Assembly: GCA_947095535.1 (NCBI GenBank) | Contig: OX352773.1 | Location: forward strand, 108,167,450-108,231,449 | Source of the DNA: Poecilobothrus nobilitatus | Taxonomy: Eukaryota; Arthropoda; Insecta; Diptera; Dolichopodidae | Length of the DNA: 64,000 nt | Reading direction: 5' to 3' | Shown here: piece after piece, positions 43,601-52,872 of the stretch | Layout: each line of letters begins with the position of its first letter | Position numbering within the stretch: position 1 is the first letter of the stretch | Translations under genes and position numbers: made by a program | The notes under the pieces: generated by a model | Told to the model about the DNA's origin: nothing | Seen by the model: the letters and a program-made list of their open reading frames with translations, nothing else | The model's database searches: none

Positions 43601-43637
43601 ATTACTAATATAATATTATAAATATTATATTAGTAAT
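43601..43637. repeat. Perfect palindrome, 17-bp arms
   Basis: The sequence attactaatataatatt and its exact reverse complement are separated by ATA. It would form a strong AT hairpin. It lies 20 bp before a small ORF, at the point where C stops resembling B (about 43,600), so it may mark the rearrangement. Confidence 0.85.
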
Positions 43638-43657
43638 ATTATATAAATATTATAATA

Positions 43658-43765
43658 ATGAACTCCAGCGAATTCTACCACAATATTAAAAATTTTGAAG
43701 AAGATTTAGAACTCCAGCAATTGGAGAGATTTATGAACGAAGGTATTGATGTTCTTAAATTCTAA
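43658..43765 (+). CDS. Small ORF after palindrome (35 aa)
   Basis: ATG to TAA gives a helical, acidic peptide (MNSSEFYHNIKNFEEDLELQ). No match in B, A or D was found by eye. It may be a true small gene or chance. Confidence 0.25.
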   Translation: MNSSEFYHNIKNFEEDLELQQLERFMNEGIDVLKF

Positions 43766-43900
43766 AGAATAATTAGAATTTAGTTATAAGAAATGAAATT
43801 TAAACAAAAGATTTTTTGTATGTATGTATATTATATTATTATTATACATTTTTTTTTTCTTTTATTTTTCTTTATTTACCCCATGGAAAATTGTATAAAA

Positions 43901-44045
43901 ATGGAATATGCGATTGTTGATCTTAAAATAAATTTTTGCTAAAAGAGATTGCAGTTCTAAATTCAACTGGAGAACTAAATATCATAATAGGTTCAAATGG
44001 AAGGAAGAAGAAACTGAAATCTGAACTCAAGATTTCAAGTCTCTA
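43901..44045 (+). pseudogene. Exonuclease-like gene fragment
   Basis: It begins MEYAIVDLK, like the start of the 150-residue family, and hits a stop after 12 codons. The next frame still reads LLKEIAVLNSTGEL, matching the family's second strand. It is a truncated second member of the family in C, like the paralog pair in D. Confidence 0.5.
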
Positions 44046-44152
44046 AAGAACCTATAAAATAAAAAACCTAATTAAATGAAAAGAAAATTATTATTTTTAT
44101 ACTTTTATTTTTATTTTTCTTTTTTTGGTTTATAATATTTTTTATTTAATAT

Positions 44153-44515
44153 TTAGATTTTATAATCTGCTTCATCAACCTCCAGCTCCTGGTCCCAGTC
44201 CTCATCGGACGGGAGCTCCTCCATCACATATTCTGCAACTTTTAGGCTGTACAGCCTATTTGTATCCTTCCCTAGATTAATTATTGAGTAATTTCCGCTA
44301 TTTAGTTCGTTAAGGTCCTCAGTATTTACGTTAACAAACATTTTTGGTAAATAGAGCAATCGCCTGTTACTCAATCTTAACACCAACCGTTCACCATATC
44401 TCGTTGTTGTTAACTCCGCTTTTATTATATTATATTTTTTATTAATTGTCATTTGAGCCAATCTAAATATTGTCTCAGGACAAAATTTTTTGTTAAATTC
44501 ATTGATGAAATCCAT
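44153..44515 (-). CDS. SSB-like paralog with acidic tail (C, 120 aa)
   Basis: I start at the ATG at 44515 because MDF is also how the other family members' leaders begin. The core reads TINKKYNIIKAELTTTRYGE, then LLYLPKMF and YSIINLGKDTNRLYSLKV. The tail is acidic (SDEDWDQELEVDEADYKI). It is clearly paralogous to the 90-residue protein, but only distantly. Two members in one element suggest division of labour or capture from another element. The gene is unbroken. Confidence 0.55.
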   Translation of the reverse strand: MDFINEFNKKFCPETIFRLAQMTINKKYNIIKAELTTTRYGERLVLRLSNRRLLYLPKMFVNVNTEDLNELNSGNYSIINLGKDTNRLYSLKVAEYVMEELPSDEDWDQELEVDEADYKI

Positions 44516-44782
44516 ATTATTATTATTATTATACTGATGTATTTTGACTGATGTATTTATGAAATTTTGTGGGTTATTTATACTGAATTTTGGGGAATAT
44601 TTAGATTTTTTTTGATGGCATTTGATATTCAAATTTAAAGGATGTTTGTGGTTTTATGGTGCTTAAAATTTACCACACAATGTAAATATGTACAAAAATA
44701 TTTCTTCATCCTATAAATATTAAAGAGATTTAATTTAATTTGATGTTTTTTTATTTTGTATTTCTATAAAAAATTCACATAT

Positions 44783-45451
44783 TTAAGATATTTCCATATT
44801 ATAGGTTTGTTTTATTTTACGTAAATTGATTAATGTGTTTTCATTAGATTCATATTCATTATCATATATGGTATAACTTTCCAATTCTCCGTTGCTTAGT
44901 ATTCGATTAGTAGCAATCTTCATGTACTCAAAACATTCAATTTTCAATGTACGTTTTTTAAATACTGCATTATATGTACATCGAATCTTCATTTCTTTAT
45001 TATCATCATATTCCATTCGAAAGTGTCTATAAAAAATGTTTTCGCTTTCTATTATACCACCAATAACTTTTTCTTTTAATATTAAATCCTGTTTAAATGC
45101 TTCAACTTCTGATTCAGCTTCTGATGCAGTAACATATTGATGAGTTGAATCAATTTGATCGTTATTATTTAGCTCTTTAGTTACTCCATCAGCTTTTGAA
45201 ATGGTTGTTGTTGTTGTTGTAACCTCTGTTGTTGTTGTTGTTGTTAGTGATCCAGATGTCAAAGTATGCTTAAGTAATTTTACTGACAAATTAACAATAA
45301 TACTTTTATTGGTTGGAAGTAATATACTGAAATTTGTGTTTCCATAAGCTGATTCATCTAATTTTATACCAGGAATGGGAGTTGAATAGATGCCACATAA
45401 TAAACTTAATGTTATAATTAACAATGACATCATCATTTTATAGTAATACAT
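44783..45451 (-). CDS. Secreted Thr-rich stalk protein (C right copy, 222 aa)
   Basis: It has the same length and domains as the left copy: signal peptide, LDESAYGNTNF block, Thr stalk, conserved C-terminal part. About eight residues differ (for example Asn-Lys at LPTNKS). Both copies are open, which suggests that the duplication is recent or that the protein is still selected. Its start overlaps the end of the 276-residue gene by 19 bp. Confidence 0.75.
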   Translation of the reverse strand: MYYYKMMMSLLIITLSLLCGIYSTPIPGIKLDESAYGNTNFSILLPTNKSIIVNLSVKLLKHTLTSGSLTTTTTTEVTTTTTTISKADGVTKELNNNDQIDSTHQYVTASEAESEVEAFKQDLILKEKVIGGIIESENIFYRHFRMEYDDNKEMKIRCTYNAVFKKRTLKIECFEYMKIATNRILSNGELESYTIYDNEYESNENTLINLRKIKQTYNMEIS

Positions 45452-46263
45452 AGAGAGTGTACACTGTGAAAACTAAGTATCAAATGATTTTCTGATCGTT
45501 GTTCAATTTCTTTTATATACTGATTATGATTTTTTTTAAATTCTTCTCTAGTATGTGCAATTTTTATTTTCTCTATTAATTTGAAAAGAAACAAAAGGGT
45601 ACTTATGTAATCATCTTTCTCCTTACCATAAGAAGAAAATTCTATATAATCAAAATTTTCTTTTTGTACAAGTTCAAGCTGTGTTCGTAATTTTTTAATT
45701 AAATAACCACGTTGATTTTTCTCATCACTATAATAACTCTCTATAGAGGTAAGAAAGGTTATGGCACTTTCAAATCTTTCCCGCAATAAAGATCTAGTAT
45801 CTTCTTCATTTGTATTGTGATCTACTGATAAAATACCAGCTAAAGAACTAATGGATGATCTTGGTGTGATATTCTTATCATTTTCATCATATAATACATC
45901 TTTTATATATTTGTCAACCGTTTCCCAATCGTCGTCAGGTTCAGCAAAAGGACAATCAGATGAAAAATTATTAGGAATCTTCTTTGGATTATTAGATCTA
46001 ACTACACCACAAATACTTATATCTCCACCATAAACCTCTATTTTTAAATGCTGCCAATCAAAAGGCCCCATAATCAGATTATTTAGTGAAAATGGTGTAC
46101 TATTTCCTATTTTGCATAAGGTAACGCGTTCTCCTTTTTCTGCAGTAATATATATTTCTAGAAAATCATGGAATATCTTGTAATGCATCACCTTTATATT
46201 TTTCCATTTATGTGAACAAATACAATATTTATAACCATGCTTAATAGTCTCAACCCAAAACAT
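45433..46263 (-). CDS. Unknown protein paired with secreted protein (C right copy, 276 aa)
   Basis: The start at the ATG at 46263 (MFWVETIKHGYKYCIC) is supported by a matching ATG in B and the left copy. The beta-rich N-terminal domain (to about 100) has conserved Cys and Trp (CICSHKW, FHDFLEIYIT, FDWQHLKIEVYGGDIS), then DCPFAEPDDDWE, then a helical charged C-terminal half. The N-terminal part has a globular pattern that I cannot assign. It is the only unbroken C copy. Its pairing with the secreted protein, in two elements, suggests joint function. Confidence 0.75.
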   Translation of the reverse strand: MFWVETIKHGYKYCICSHKWKNIKVMHYKIFHDFLEIYITAEKGERVTLCKIGNSTPFSLNNLIMGPFDWQHLKIEVYGGDISICGVVRSNNPKKIPNNFSSDCPFAEPDDDWETVDKYIKDVLYDENDKNITPRSSISSLAGILSVDHNTNEEDTRSLLRERFESAITFLTSIESYYSDEKNQRGYLIKKLRTQLELVQKENFDYIEFSSYGKEKDDYISTLLFLFKLIEKIKIAHTREEFKKNHNQYIKEIEQRSENHLILSFHSVHSLCITIK

Positions 46264-46490
46264 TATATATCTATGTATAAACACAACAGTCACAACCTAA
46301 TGTCTTATTAATAATACCTAATTAATTCAATTGTATTATCTTTTATTAAAAAAATATTTATGAGATATTGACTTTAACTTATTTTAACATTCATTTAATC
46401 GCACATTAAATTGTTTTTGTATTTCATTTTCTTAAAATCCCAACATTTTTTCATTCAAAAAATTAAATTTTTATTTTTTTTTTATATCTA

Positions 46491-47262
46491 TAATATAATA
46501 CACAAGATGTTGGCGAGACCTTGCCAACATGTAAAAAAATATATTTTATATCTATAATAAAACACTCACACTGAATGTAAACTAAACTGGCAATGATGAT
46601 ATTTCTGTATATTAATTTAATAATTTCAAATTTTATTACCAGAGACACAAATTTTTGACTCAAAGTATTATCAAGAGACACAAACCGTTCATTAAAAATA
46701 TAAATAAATTTAGTAAAATTATTACGAGTGACCAAATTTCCACTAGAAGTATTATCAGAGACACAAACCGTTCATTAAAAGTGAGTACAGTCAAAAAAGG
46801 AAAAGTACATACTTAAAAAACACATTTTCAATCAAAATAAATTCAGCAAATTTTTAATTTTTAAATTTGACCGCCACGTCCATTATGGACTGGTCGCAGC
46901 GGTAAATTAAAAATAAATTATTAATCTTCTGTTGGCATTTTCAATTTTTGTTTTGGAAAAAAAATATAAAAATAGGTACTCTTAATAAAATTAAAACGCC
47001 TGAAAGTGAAAAAGTGAGAGTGAGCAAAGTTTATAGTAAACCTCATATTTATAAGAAAAAAATAATAGGCCGATTTTATTCTTGATTTAGTTTTCATTAG
47101 TATAAAAGCTGGTAAAAGCTTCGTAACATACTTTAAAATAGTTTTGTTTATTTAGGTTGAAATTTAGATTTTTAAGCTAAATTTTCGGTAGAACTGGTAT
47201 AACATAAAATATTCGAAATTTTTTTATTAATGTAAAATTCGGCAGACTTAAATAATTATATT
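46491..47262. repeat. Satellite-like repeat, left part of unit
   Basis: The sequence gaccttgccaacatgt at 46517 and the following 700 bp recur from 63046 onward. Without element D and one copy of its target duplication the unit is about 1,004 bp. The unit contains agagacacaaa repeats, a conserved gaccgccacgtccattatgg segment and aataggccgat. No coding capacity is supported. Confidence 0.8.
47257..47262. repeat. Target duplication of D, left copy (TATATT)
   Basis: TATATT directly precedes AGTAGATAGG and recurs right after the right terminus (62782-62787). The paralogous repeat unit has it once at 63638-63643. Confidence 0.95.
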
Positions 47263-48720
47263 AGTAGATAGGTAGGCACTTGGGCCAGACAGGTCAGTAG
47301 GTCAAGGCCATCCGGAAGTAGGTCAAACTGTAATTAGGTCAGACAGGAGTAGGTTAACGACGTAAAATTAGGTCAGACAGGCGGCGGCGACCGTCAGACA
47401 ACTCTTGTTGTTTATAAGGATTGTATACTTGTTTTAAGTATAGATAGGTAGGCACTTGGGCCAGACAGGTCAGTAGGTCAAGGCCATCCGGAAGTAGGTC
47501 AAACTGTAATTAGGTCAGACAGGAGTAGGTTAACGACGTAAAATTAGGTCAGACAGGCGGCGGCGACCGTCAGACAACTCTTGTTGTTTATAAGGATTGT
47601 ATACTTGTTTTAAGTAATAGGTAAACATGGAAAAACAGTAAGAAAAATATTTTTTTTATGCTTGCAAATTTTAAGATGTTGTTGTTTGTTGTTTTTTTAT
47701 TTGTTGTTTTTTTCTTTCGTTTTGTTTTATGAAGTATTTAAAGAAGAGGAAAGAAAAACCATTAATTAATTGTTATGTAAGAATGTTGAAAAAAAACAAG
47801 AAATCAAAAATATCTAACGTGGTACAGGTCTACTTCTTATTGATGTATACTTGGCTTAAGTTATAAGTAATAGGCGCATATGAAAAGTAGAAACAAAAAA
47901 ATGGTTAGTGAATGTAAAAGGAAAAAAACAAAAAAAAGTTTAAACGTACAAGATAGAACAATTTAAAAAGGTACAACGCATCTTTAAAATTCATAAAGAA
48001 AAAGTGCAAACCTGTTTTTATGTCTACATAATGATCAAACCATTGAAAAAAAATTATGCGTTTTTAGATGTACCTAACTATTTGTGTTGTTTTTTTTTTT
48101 TTTTTTTTTTTTTTCTACTTTAACTATTTAAAGAAGTTAAAAGAAAAAAACTAATGATTATTGTCGGTGTGTCATGTAAGATATTTTTTGTTTGTAAGAA
48201 TAAAAAAAGAAAAAAAATCAAGTCAGGTTAATTGTATTTGTCACCTATTTTGAAAACAAGAATATAAAAATAAAACAGATTTATTCTGTGTTCAAGAAAA
48301 AAATATGAATAAAAAGAAAACAACAAGAAATCAAAAATATCTAACGTGGTACAGGTATACTTCTTGTTGATGTATACTTAGCTTAAGTAATAGGCATATA
48401 TGAAAAGAATAAGAAAAAATACTTTATAAAATTTAAAGAGAAAAATGAAAACAGAACAAAAAGATGTGTAACTACGTTTCTTTAAAATTTTAAAACTAAT
48501 TTTAAAAAAATTAAAAGAAAAAGTGCAAACTGGTTTTTAAATGTTACATAAAGATTCAACCTTGACAAAATTGATGCAATTTTGAGATGCTTTTATTTCT
48601 TCTTGTTATCTTTTTTCTATGAAGTATTTAAAGAAGATGAAAGAAAAAAATTCTTAGTATCACCGTATAAGATTTTATTGTTATGTAAGAATGTTGAAAA
48701 AAAACAAAGGAATAAAAGCG
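47263..48720 (+). repeat. Left TIR of D
   Basis: It corresponds to the reverse of 61,925-62,781 but is longer because of a 176-bp duplication of the tip and a further internal duplication of about 0.5 kb (ctaacgtggtacagg at 47,815 and 48,342). The tip has five AGGTCA hexamers per 176-bp unit. From 48,721 to the PolB ATG there is AT-rich leader without other features. Confidence 0.88.
47265..47616 (+). repeat. Exact 176-bp tandem duplication of the terminus
   Basis: Positions 47265-47440 and 47441-47616 read the same base for base. The duplicated piece lacks only the first two bases of the element. A perfect match implies a recent event. Confidence 0.92.
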
Positions 48721-48894
48721 ATTCAAAATAAGTTACGAGTAATTGCTTTTTTTAAAGTAACAAGCAAGACATTATGTATAAATTGTGTAAAAAGTTAAAA
48801 AATTGTTAATAGAGTGAAAATTCTAGGATTAGAAACGTTCGCGATTGGTTGTCTTAATAAAATAAAAATCGGAAATTAAAAAAAAGAAATTAAA

Positions 48895-51800
48895 ATGAAT
48901 ACAGAAAAATTCACAATAAAATCAATAAAATCAGTGAATGTAAAACGATTCAACATTTTTGGAAAAAAATTGGAGTTTATAATAAATGCAGTACCAGACA
49001 ACAAAGATCCAATAGATTGGATTAAAACCGGTATTGAAGAATTATTCAGCAATTTACTTGAAAATGTTGATCCTACTGAGAAAATTGGTGTCACTTTTGG
49101 ATGCCAAAGTTTTCATGAACGTGGTCCAGCCTGGATCAATTTTAAAGAAGCAAAAGATCTTGACATTTCGGAAATTTGGGAAGTTATTTCAAACATTTTT
49201 CAAAGCAACTCCGAAGGATTATCTACAGATACGTTCTGTATAAATGTTACATATATACGACTTCCAGCAGGAAGTGGAAGAGGAAAAAGATACAACAATT
49301 TTGAAGAAGAATGTAATAAAAGAAGAGGCATAATTTCAATCAAAAACAAAGATAATTTATGCTTACCACGTGCGTTAGTTGTTGCTATCTCATTCATAGA
49401 AAAATCAGTTGACTACTGTAAAATGCGAAAAGACACAGGTCAACTTCAGTTGAAAGCAGCATTACAACTAATAAGAAATTCAAATGTAAGCATCCCAGCA
49501 AAAGGAGCTAGTATCAGTGAGCTCAAAAAATTTCAACTGTACCTCTCTAAATATCAAATTGTAGTTTTTGATTTCAGAGGAAAAGGAAAATCCATTATTT
49601 TTCAAGGTGAAGAAGATAAGGAAAAAAGATTGAATTTGATATACGATGAAGGTCACTTCAATGTAATTACATCATTAACAGCAGCATTTAGTTGTGATTA
49701 CTTTTGCCAAACATGTAATGTTCCGTATAACAATAGATTGTCTCACAGATGTAAACAGTCGTGTTTCTTTTGTAAATCATCTCCAGCATGTGACGTAAAT
49801 TTTCCAAATATTAAATGTGTTGTATGCAATCGAAGTTTTAAAGGTCAAACTTGTTTTGATAATCATAAAGCAACATCATCTACAAATAAAAAATCTATTT
49901 GTACTCTTATAAATTCCTGTACAAAATGCTTTAAAGTATACAGAACCGATGTAAATCATATATGCTATGGACATTTGTGTAAAAACTGTAATATAAATGT
50001 AGCTTCAGACCACCAATGCTTTATTACACCGTCTAAAGAATTAGCTGAACTTAAAAATATGTTATATATTTTCTACGATCTCGAAACAACTCAAGATGAT
50101 ATCATCGGGGAGAAACTTCATGAAGGTGTTGCAATAGGGGATATAATTGAACATCAGCCTGATTTATGTATTTTTGAACAACGTTGCACGCATTGTATAT
50201 TGTCTAATGTTGAAAGATGCAATTTTTGTGGACTTCGAGAACATGTGTTGAAACAAAATCCAATACAAATGTTCTTAGAATATATACTCAACCAAAGAAA
50301 GATATTTCATAAAGTTGTAGTTATTGCACATAACGGACAAGCATTTGATAATCAGTTTTTATTAAACTATATCTTAGAGAAAACCATCATCAAACCAAAA
50401 CTAATTATGAGGGGAACAAAGATAATTTTAATGCTGTTAGATAACGTGAAATTTATTGATTCACTAAACTATTTTCCAATGCCGTTATCTAGTTTACCGA
50501 AGGCATTTGATTTAGATATAAATTTAAAAAAAGGATATTTTCCTCATATGTTTAATCGTAAAAATAATATAAAATATAATGGAAAGTTACCCGATCGAAA
50601 ATATTACTGTTATAATTCAATGAGTGCATCAGAAAGAAAACAATTTCTTGAATGGTATGAAGAAAATAAAAACAAGTCTTTTAACCTCCAAAAGGAACTT
50701 GTAGAATATTGTATGAATGACGTAAAAATTTTGACAGCAGCCTGTATTAAATTCAGACAGCTATTTTTGGAAGAATGTAAGGTTGAGCCATTTTTAGAGG
50801 CCACTACAATTGCATCAGCGTGTAATTTGGTTTTTAGAAGGAATTTTTTGAAACCGTATACAATTGGACTTATACCTAAACAAGGATATCGCTTATCAGA
50901 AAACCAGTCAATCATTGTCATAAAATGCTTAATGTGGGAAGAAAAACGAAGAAAAATAAAAATTCAGCATAGTGGTAACGGAAAGGAAAAAGTAATTTTT
51001 GGTCTTCGTGTTGACGGATATTGCACAGACACAAAACAAATATTTGAGTTTTATGGCCGTTATTACCATGGCCATCCAAAATGTTTCAAAAATAATAATA
51101 ATAAAAAATATGAAACACGCTATGAGGCTACATTATCCAAAGCCAATAAATTACGCTCTATAGGTTATCAAGTAATTGAAAAGTGGGAGTGTGAATTTCG
51201 AAACGAAATGAGATCAAAAGAATACATAGAATTTTTCGCAAAATTGGAGAACGAAAGTTTGATACCACTAAAACCACGTGATGCGTTTTATGGCGGTAGA
51301 ACAGGAAACACAAGAACATATTATAAATGTGCGCCTGGTGAAAAAATAATGTATATAGATATATGCTCACTATATCCTTGGGTGTGTAAATATGGAAAAT
51401 TCCCAGTGGGTCATCCAAAAGTTCATGTTGGAAAAATTGAATGCAATAAATTAAATTTAAATGATACTGAAGGATTAATAAAGGCATTGATACTTCCCCC
51501 AGAAAAACTCTATCACCCGGTTTTGCCTATAAATCAAAATAATAAGCTAATGTTTTCCTGCTGTCAAACATGTAGTTTCGAAATGAATAATGATGACTGC
51601 TCGCATGACAATCGTAGTAGGTCAATTTTAGGAACGTGTGTTATAGATGAAGTAAGAGAAGCTGTTAAACAGGGATACAAAATTGTGGAAATATACGAGG
51701 TATGGGAGTATACTATTAAACAATTTAATCCCCTTACATCACAACAAGGAATTTTTACAGAAATGATGAACAAGTTCCTTAAAATTAAACAAGAAGCTTC

Positions 51801-52665
51801 TGGCTGGCCTAGCTTTTGCAAAACACCAAAGGAAAAGTGCAAATATTTAGAAAAATTTTCGAAAGTAGAAGGCATAAATTTACAGTTTAACGATATAGAA
51901 AAAAATCTTGGACTTAGATCATTAGCTAAGTTAATGTTAAACTCTTTCTGGGGTAAATTTGGACAGAGAGAAAATCAATCAAAAACTGAAATAATAAATG
52001 AGCCTTATGAATTATTTACTATTCTTACTGATCCTTCGAAGAATGTAAATCAAATAACTCCAATAAACGAAAAAACAGTTTTGGTAAATTGGGAATACAA
52101 AGAAGAAACAGCTGAATCATTATCAACAGTTAACGTTTGCATAGCTGCTTACACTACCACACAAGCTCGTTTAAAATTGTATTCTTACTTAGACAATTTA
52201 AAAGAACGAGTTTTGTATTACGATACAGATTCAATAATATATGTAGCACGTGAAGGAGAATATAACCCTCCAACTGGAGTTTTCATAGGAGATATGACAG
52301 ATGAGCTTGAAGAATATGGAATTGGAAGCTATATTACAGAATTTGTTAGTGGTGGTGCAAAGAACTATGCATACAAAATATATAGTACCAACTCCAAATG
52401 CGAAAAAACTGTTTGCAAAGTGAAAGGTATTCGCTTAAATTACAACGCTTCACAAGAAATAAATTTTGGCTCTATGAAACAATTAGTTAAAAAATTAAAC
52501 AACTTTCAACAAATAAATATAACATTTACTAGTATTCGCCGAACATACGATCACAGAGTCATCACTGTTCCTGAAATAAAGTCATATCGAATAAATTCCA
52601 GAAAACGAGTTTTTGCAGATGATTATACTTCAGTTCCTTATGGCTTCAAAAAGAAAAAAATTTAA
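48895..52665 (+). CDS. Protein-primed DNA polymerase B, lineage 1 (1,256 aa)
   Basis: The frame is intact from ATG to TAA. An N-terminal region of about 250 residues includes NKDNLCLPRALV (about 150-161), whose Asp-x-x-Cys pattern recalls OTU-like proteases but is unproven. A Cys/His-rich segment follows (about 270-380). The exonuclease motifs are YDLETT (394-399), AHNGQAFDN (478-486) and YCMNDVK with Asp609. The polymerase motifs are IDICSLYP (Asp822), LNSFWGKFG (from about 1015) and YYDTDS (Asp1110 and Asp1112). This is the usual length for Polinton polymerases, which use a protein primer at the TIR ends. A holds a decayed copy. The intact frame contrasts with the lesions in other D genes. 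Confidence 0.95.
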   Translation: MNTEKFTIKSIKSVNVKRFNIFGKKLEFIINAVPDNKDPIDWIKTGIEELFSNLLENVDPTEKIGVTFGCQSFHERGPAWINFKEAKDLDISEIWEVISNIFQSNSEGLSTDTFCINVTYIRLPAGSGRGKRYNNFEEECNKRRGIISIKNKDNLCLPRALVVAISFIEKSVDYCKMRKDTGQLQLKAALQLIRNSNVSIPAKGASISELKKFQLYLSKYQIVVFDFRGKGKSIIFQGEEDKEKRLNLIYDEGHFNVITSLTAAFSCDYFCQTCNVPYNNRLSHRCKQSCFFCKSSPACDVNFPNIKCVVCNRSFKGQTCFDNHKATSSTNKKSICTLINSCTKCFKVYRTDVNHICYGHLCKNCNINVASDHQCFITPSKELAELKNMLYIFYDLETTQDDIIGEKLHEGVAIGDIIEHQPDLCIFEQRCTHCILSNVERCNFCGLREHVLKQNPIQMFLEYILNQRKIFHKVVVIAHNGQAFDNQFLLNYILEKTIIKPKLIMRGTKIILMLLDNVKFIDSLNYFPMPLSSLPKAFDLDINLKKGYFPHMFNRKNNIKYNGKLPDRKYYCYNSMSASERKQFLEWYEENKNKSFNLQKELVEYCMNDVKILTAACIKFRQLFLEECKVEPFLEATTIASACNLVFRRNFLKPYTIGLIPKQGYRLSENQSIIVIKCLMWEEKRRKIKIQHSGNGKEKVIFGLRVDGYCTDTKQIFEFYGRYYHGHPKCFKNNNNKKYETRYEATLSKANKLRSIGYQVIEKWECEFRNEMRSKEYIEFFAKLENESLIPLKPRDAFYGGRTGNTRTYYKCAPGEKIMYIDICSLYPWVCKYGKFPVGHPKVHVGKIECNKLNLNDTEGLIKALILPPEKLYHPVLPINQNNKLMFSCCQTCSFEMNNDDCSHDNRSRSILGTCVIDEVREAVKQGYKIVEIYEVWEYTIKQFNPLTSQQGIFTEMMNKFLKIKQEASGWPSFCKTPKEKCKYLEKFSKVEGINLQFNDIEKNLGLRSLAKLMLNSFWGKFGQRENQSKTEIINEPYELFTILTDPSKNVNQITPINEKTVLVNWEYKEETAESLSTVNVCIAAYTTTQARLKLYSYLDNLKERVLYYDTDSIIYVAREGEYNPPTGVFIGDMTDELEEYGIGSYITEFVSGGAKNYAYKIYSTNSKCEKTVCKVKGIRLNYNASQEINFGSMKQLVKKLNNFQQINITFTSIRRTYDHRVITVPEIKSYRINSRKRVFADDYTSVPYGFKKKKI

Positions 52666-52872
52666 AAAATTATTGTTATGTGTATATTACATGTATATTG
52701 TAAAAATTTTGTATTAAACTATTAAATTACAGCATTAAACAAAATCTTTTAATTTTACCGTTTTTAATTTTCAGAATATAGCCAAAAAATTATTTACATA
52801 TATATATCAGTATATATATATATTTACTGATTTTATTCAAATTCACATTTGCAGTTTAACTCTTCAATAATA

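Larger units (their letters stand above)
14165..46490. mobile_element. Polinton C: PolB-less derivative with long inverted arms, split by B
   Basis: The left terminus reads AGTAGTATAG at 14165, in the style of the other two terminal sequences (AGTAG). Without B the element is about 13.9 kb. It carries the lineage-2 genes from the 276-residue gene through integrase, ATPase, PLA2 protein, protease, penton-like and capsid protein to the SSB-like genes. Where B has PolB, C has an inverted copy of its left end. The right terminal tip is absent: similarity to the left arm ends at about 46,490, where the satellite-like repeat starts. No second copy of a target duplication could be found. Confidence 0.75.
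44722..46490 (-). repeat. Right inverted arm of C (about 1.77 kb)
   Basis: It is the inverse of the left arm (14,862-15,647 plus 34,060-35,046). The inner end still carries about 17 bp of the integrase gene end, which shows that it was copied from the left side. The outer end stops at about 46,490, short of the C tip. Confidence 0.88.

Noticed and set aside
46463..46735. 90-residue minus-strand frame at the C and satellite border
   Set aside because: It crosses the border between an element arm and the repeat, and the second repeat unit does not keep it open.
49155..52665. Internal plus and minus frames within PolB (for example near 49.2, 50.7, 51.3 kb)
   Set aside because: All are shadows within an intact 1,256-codon gene with family motifs.
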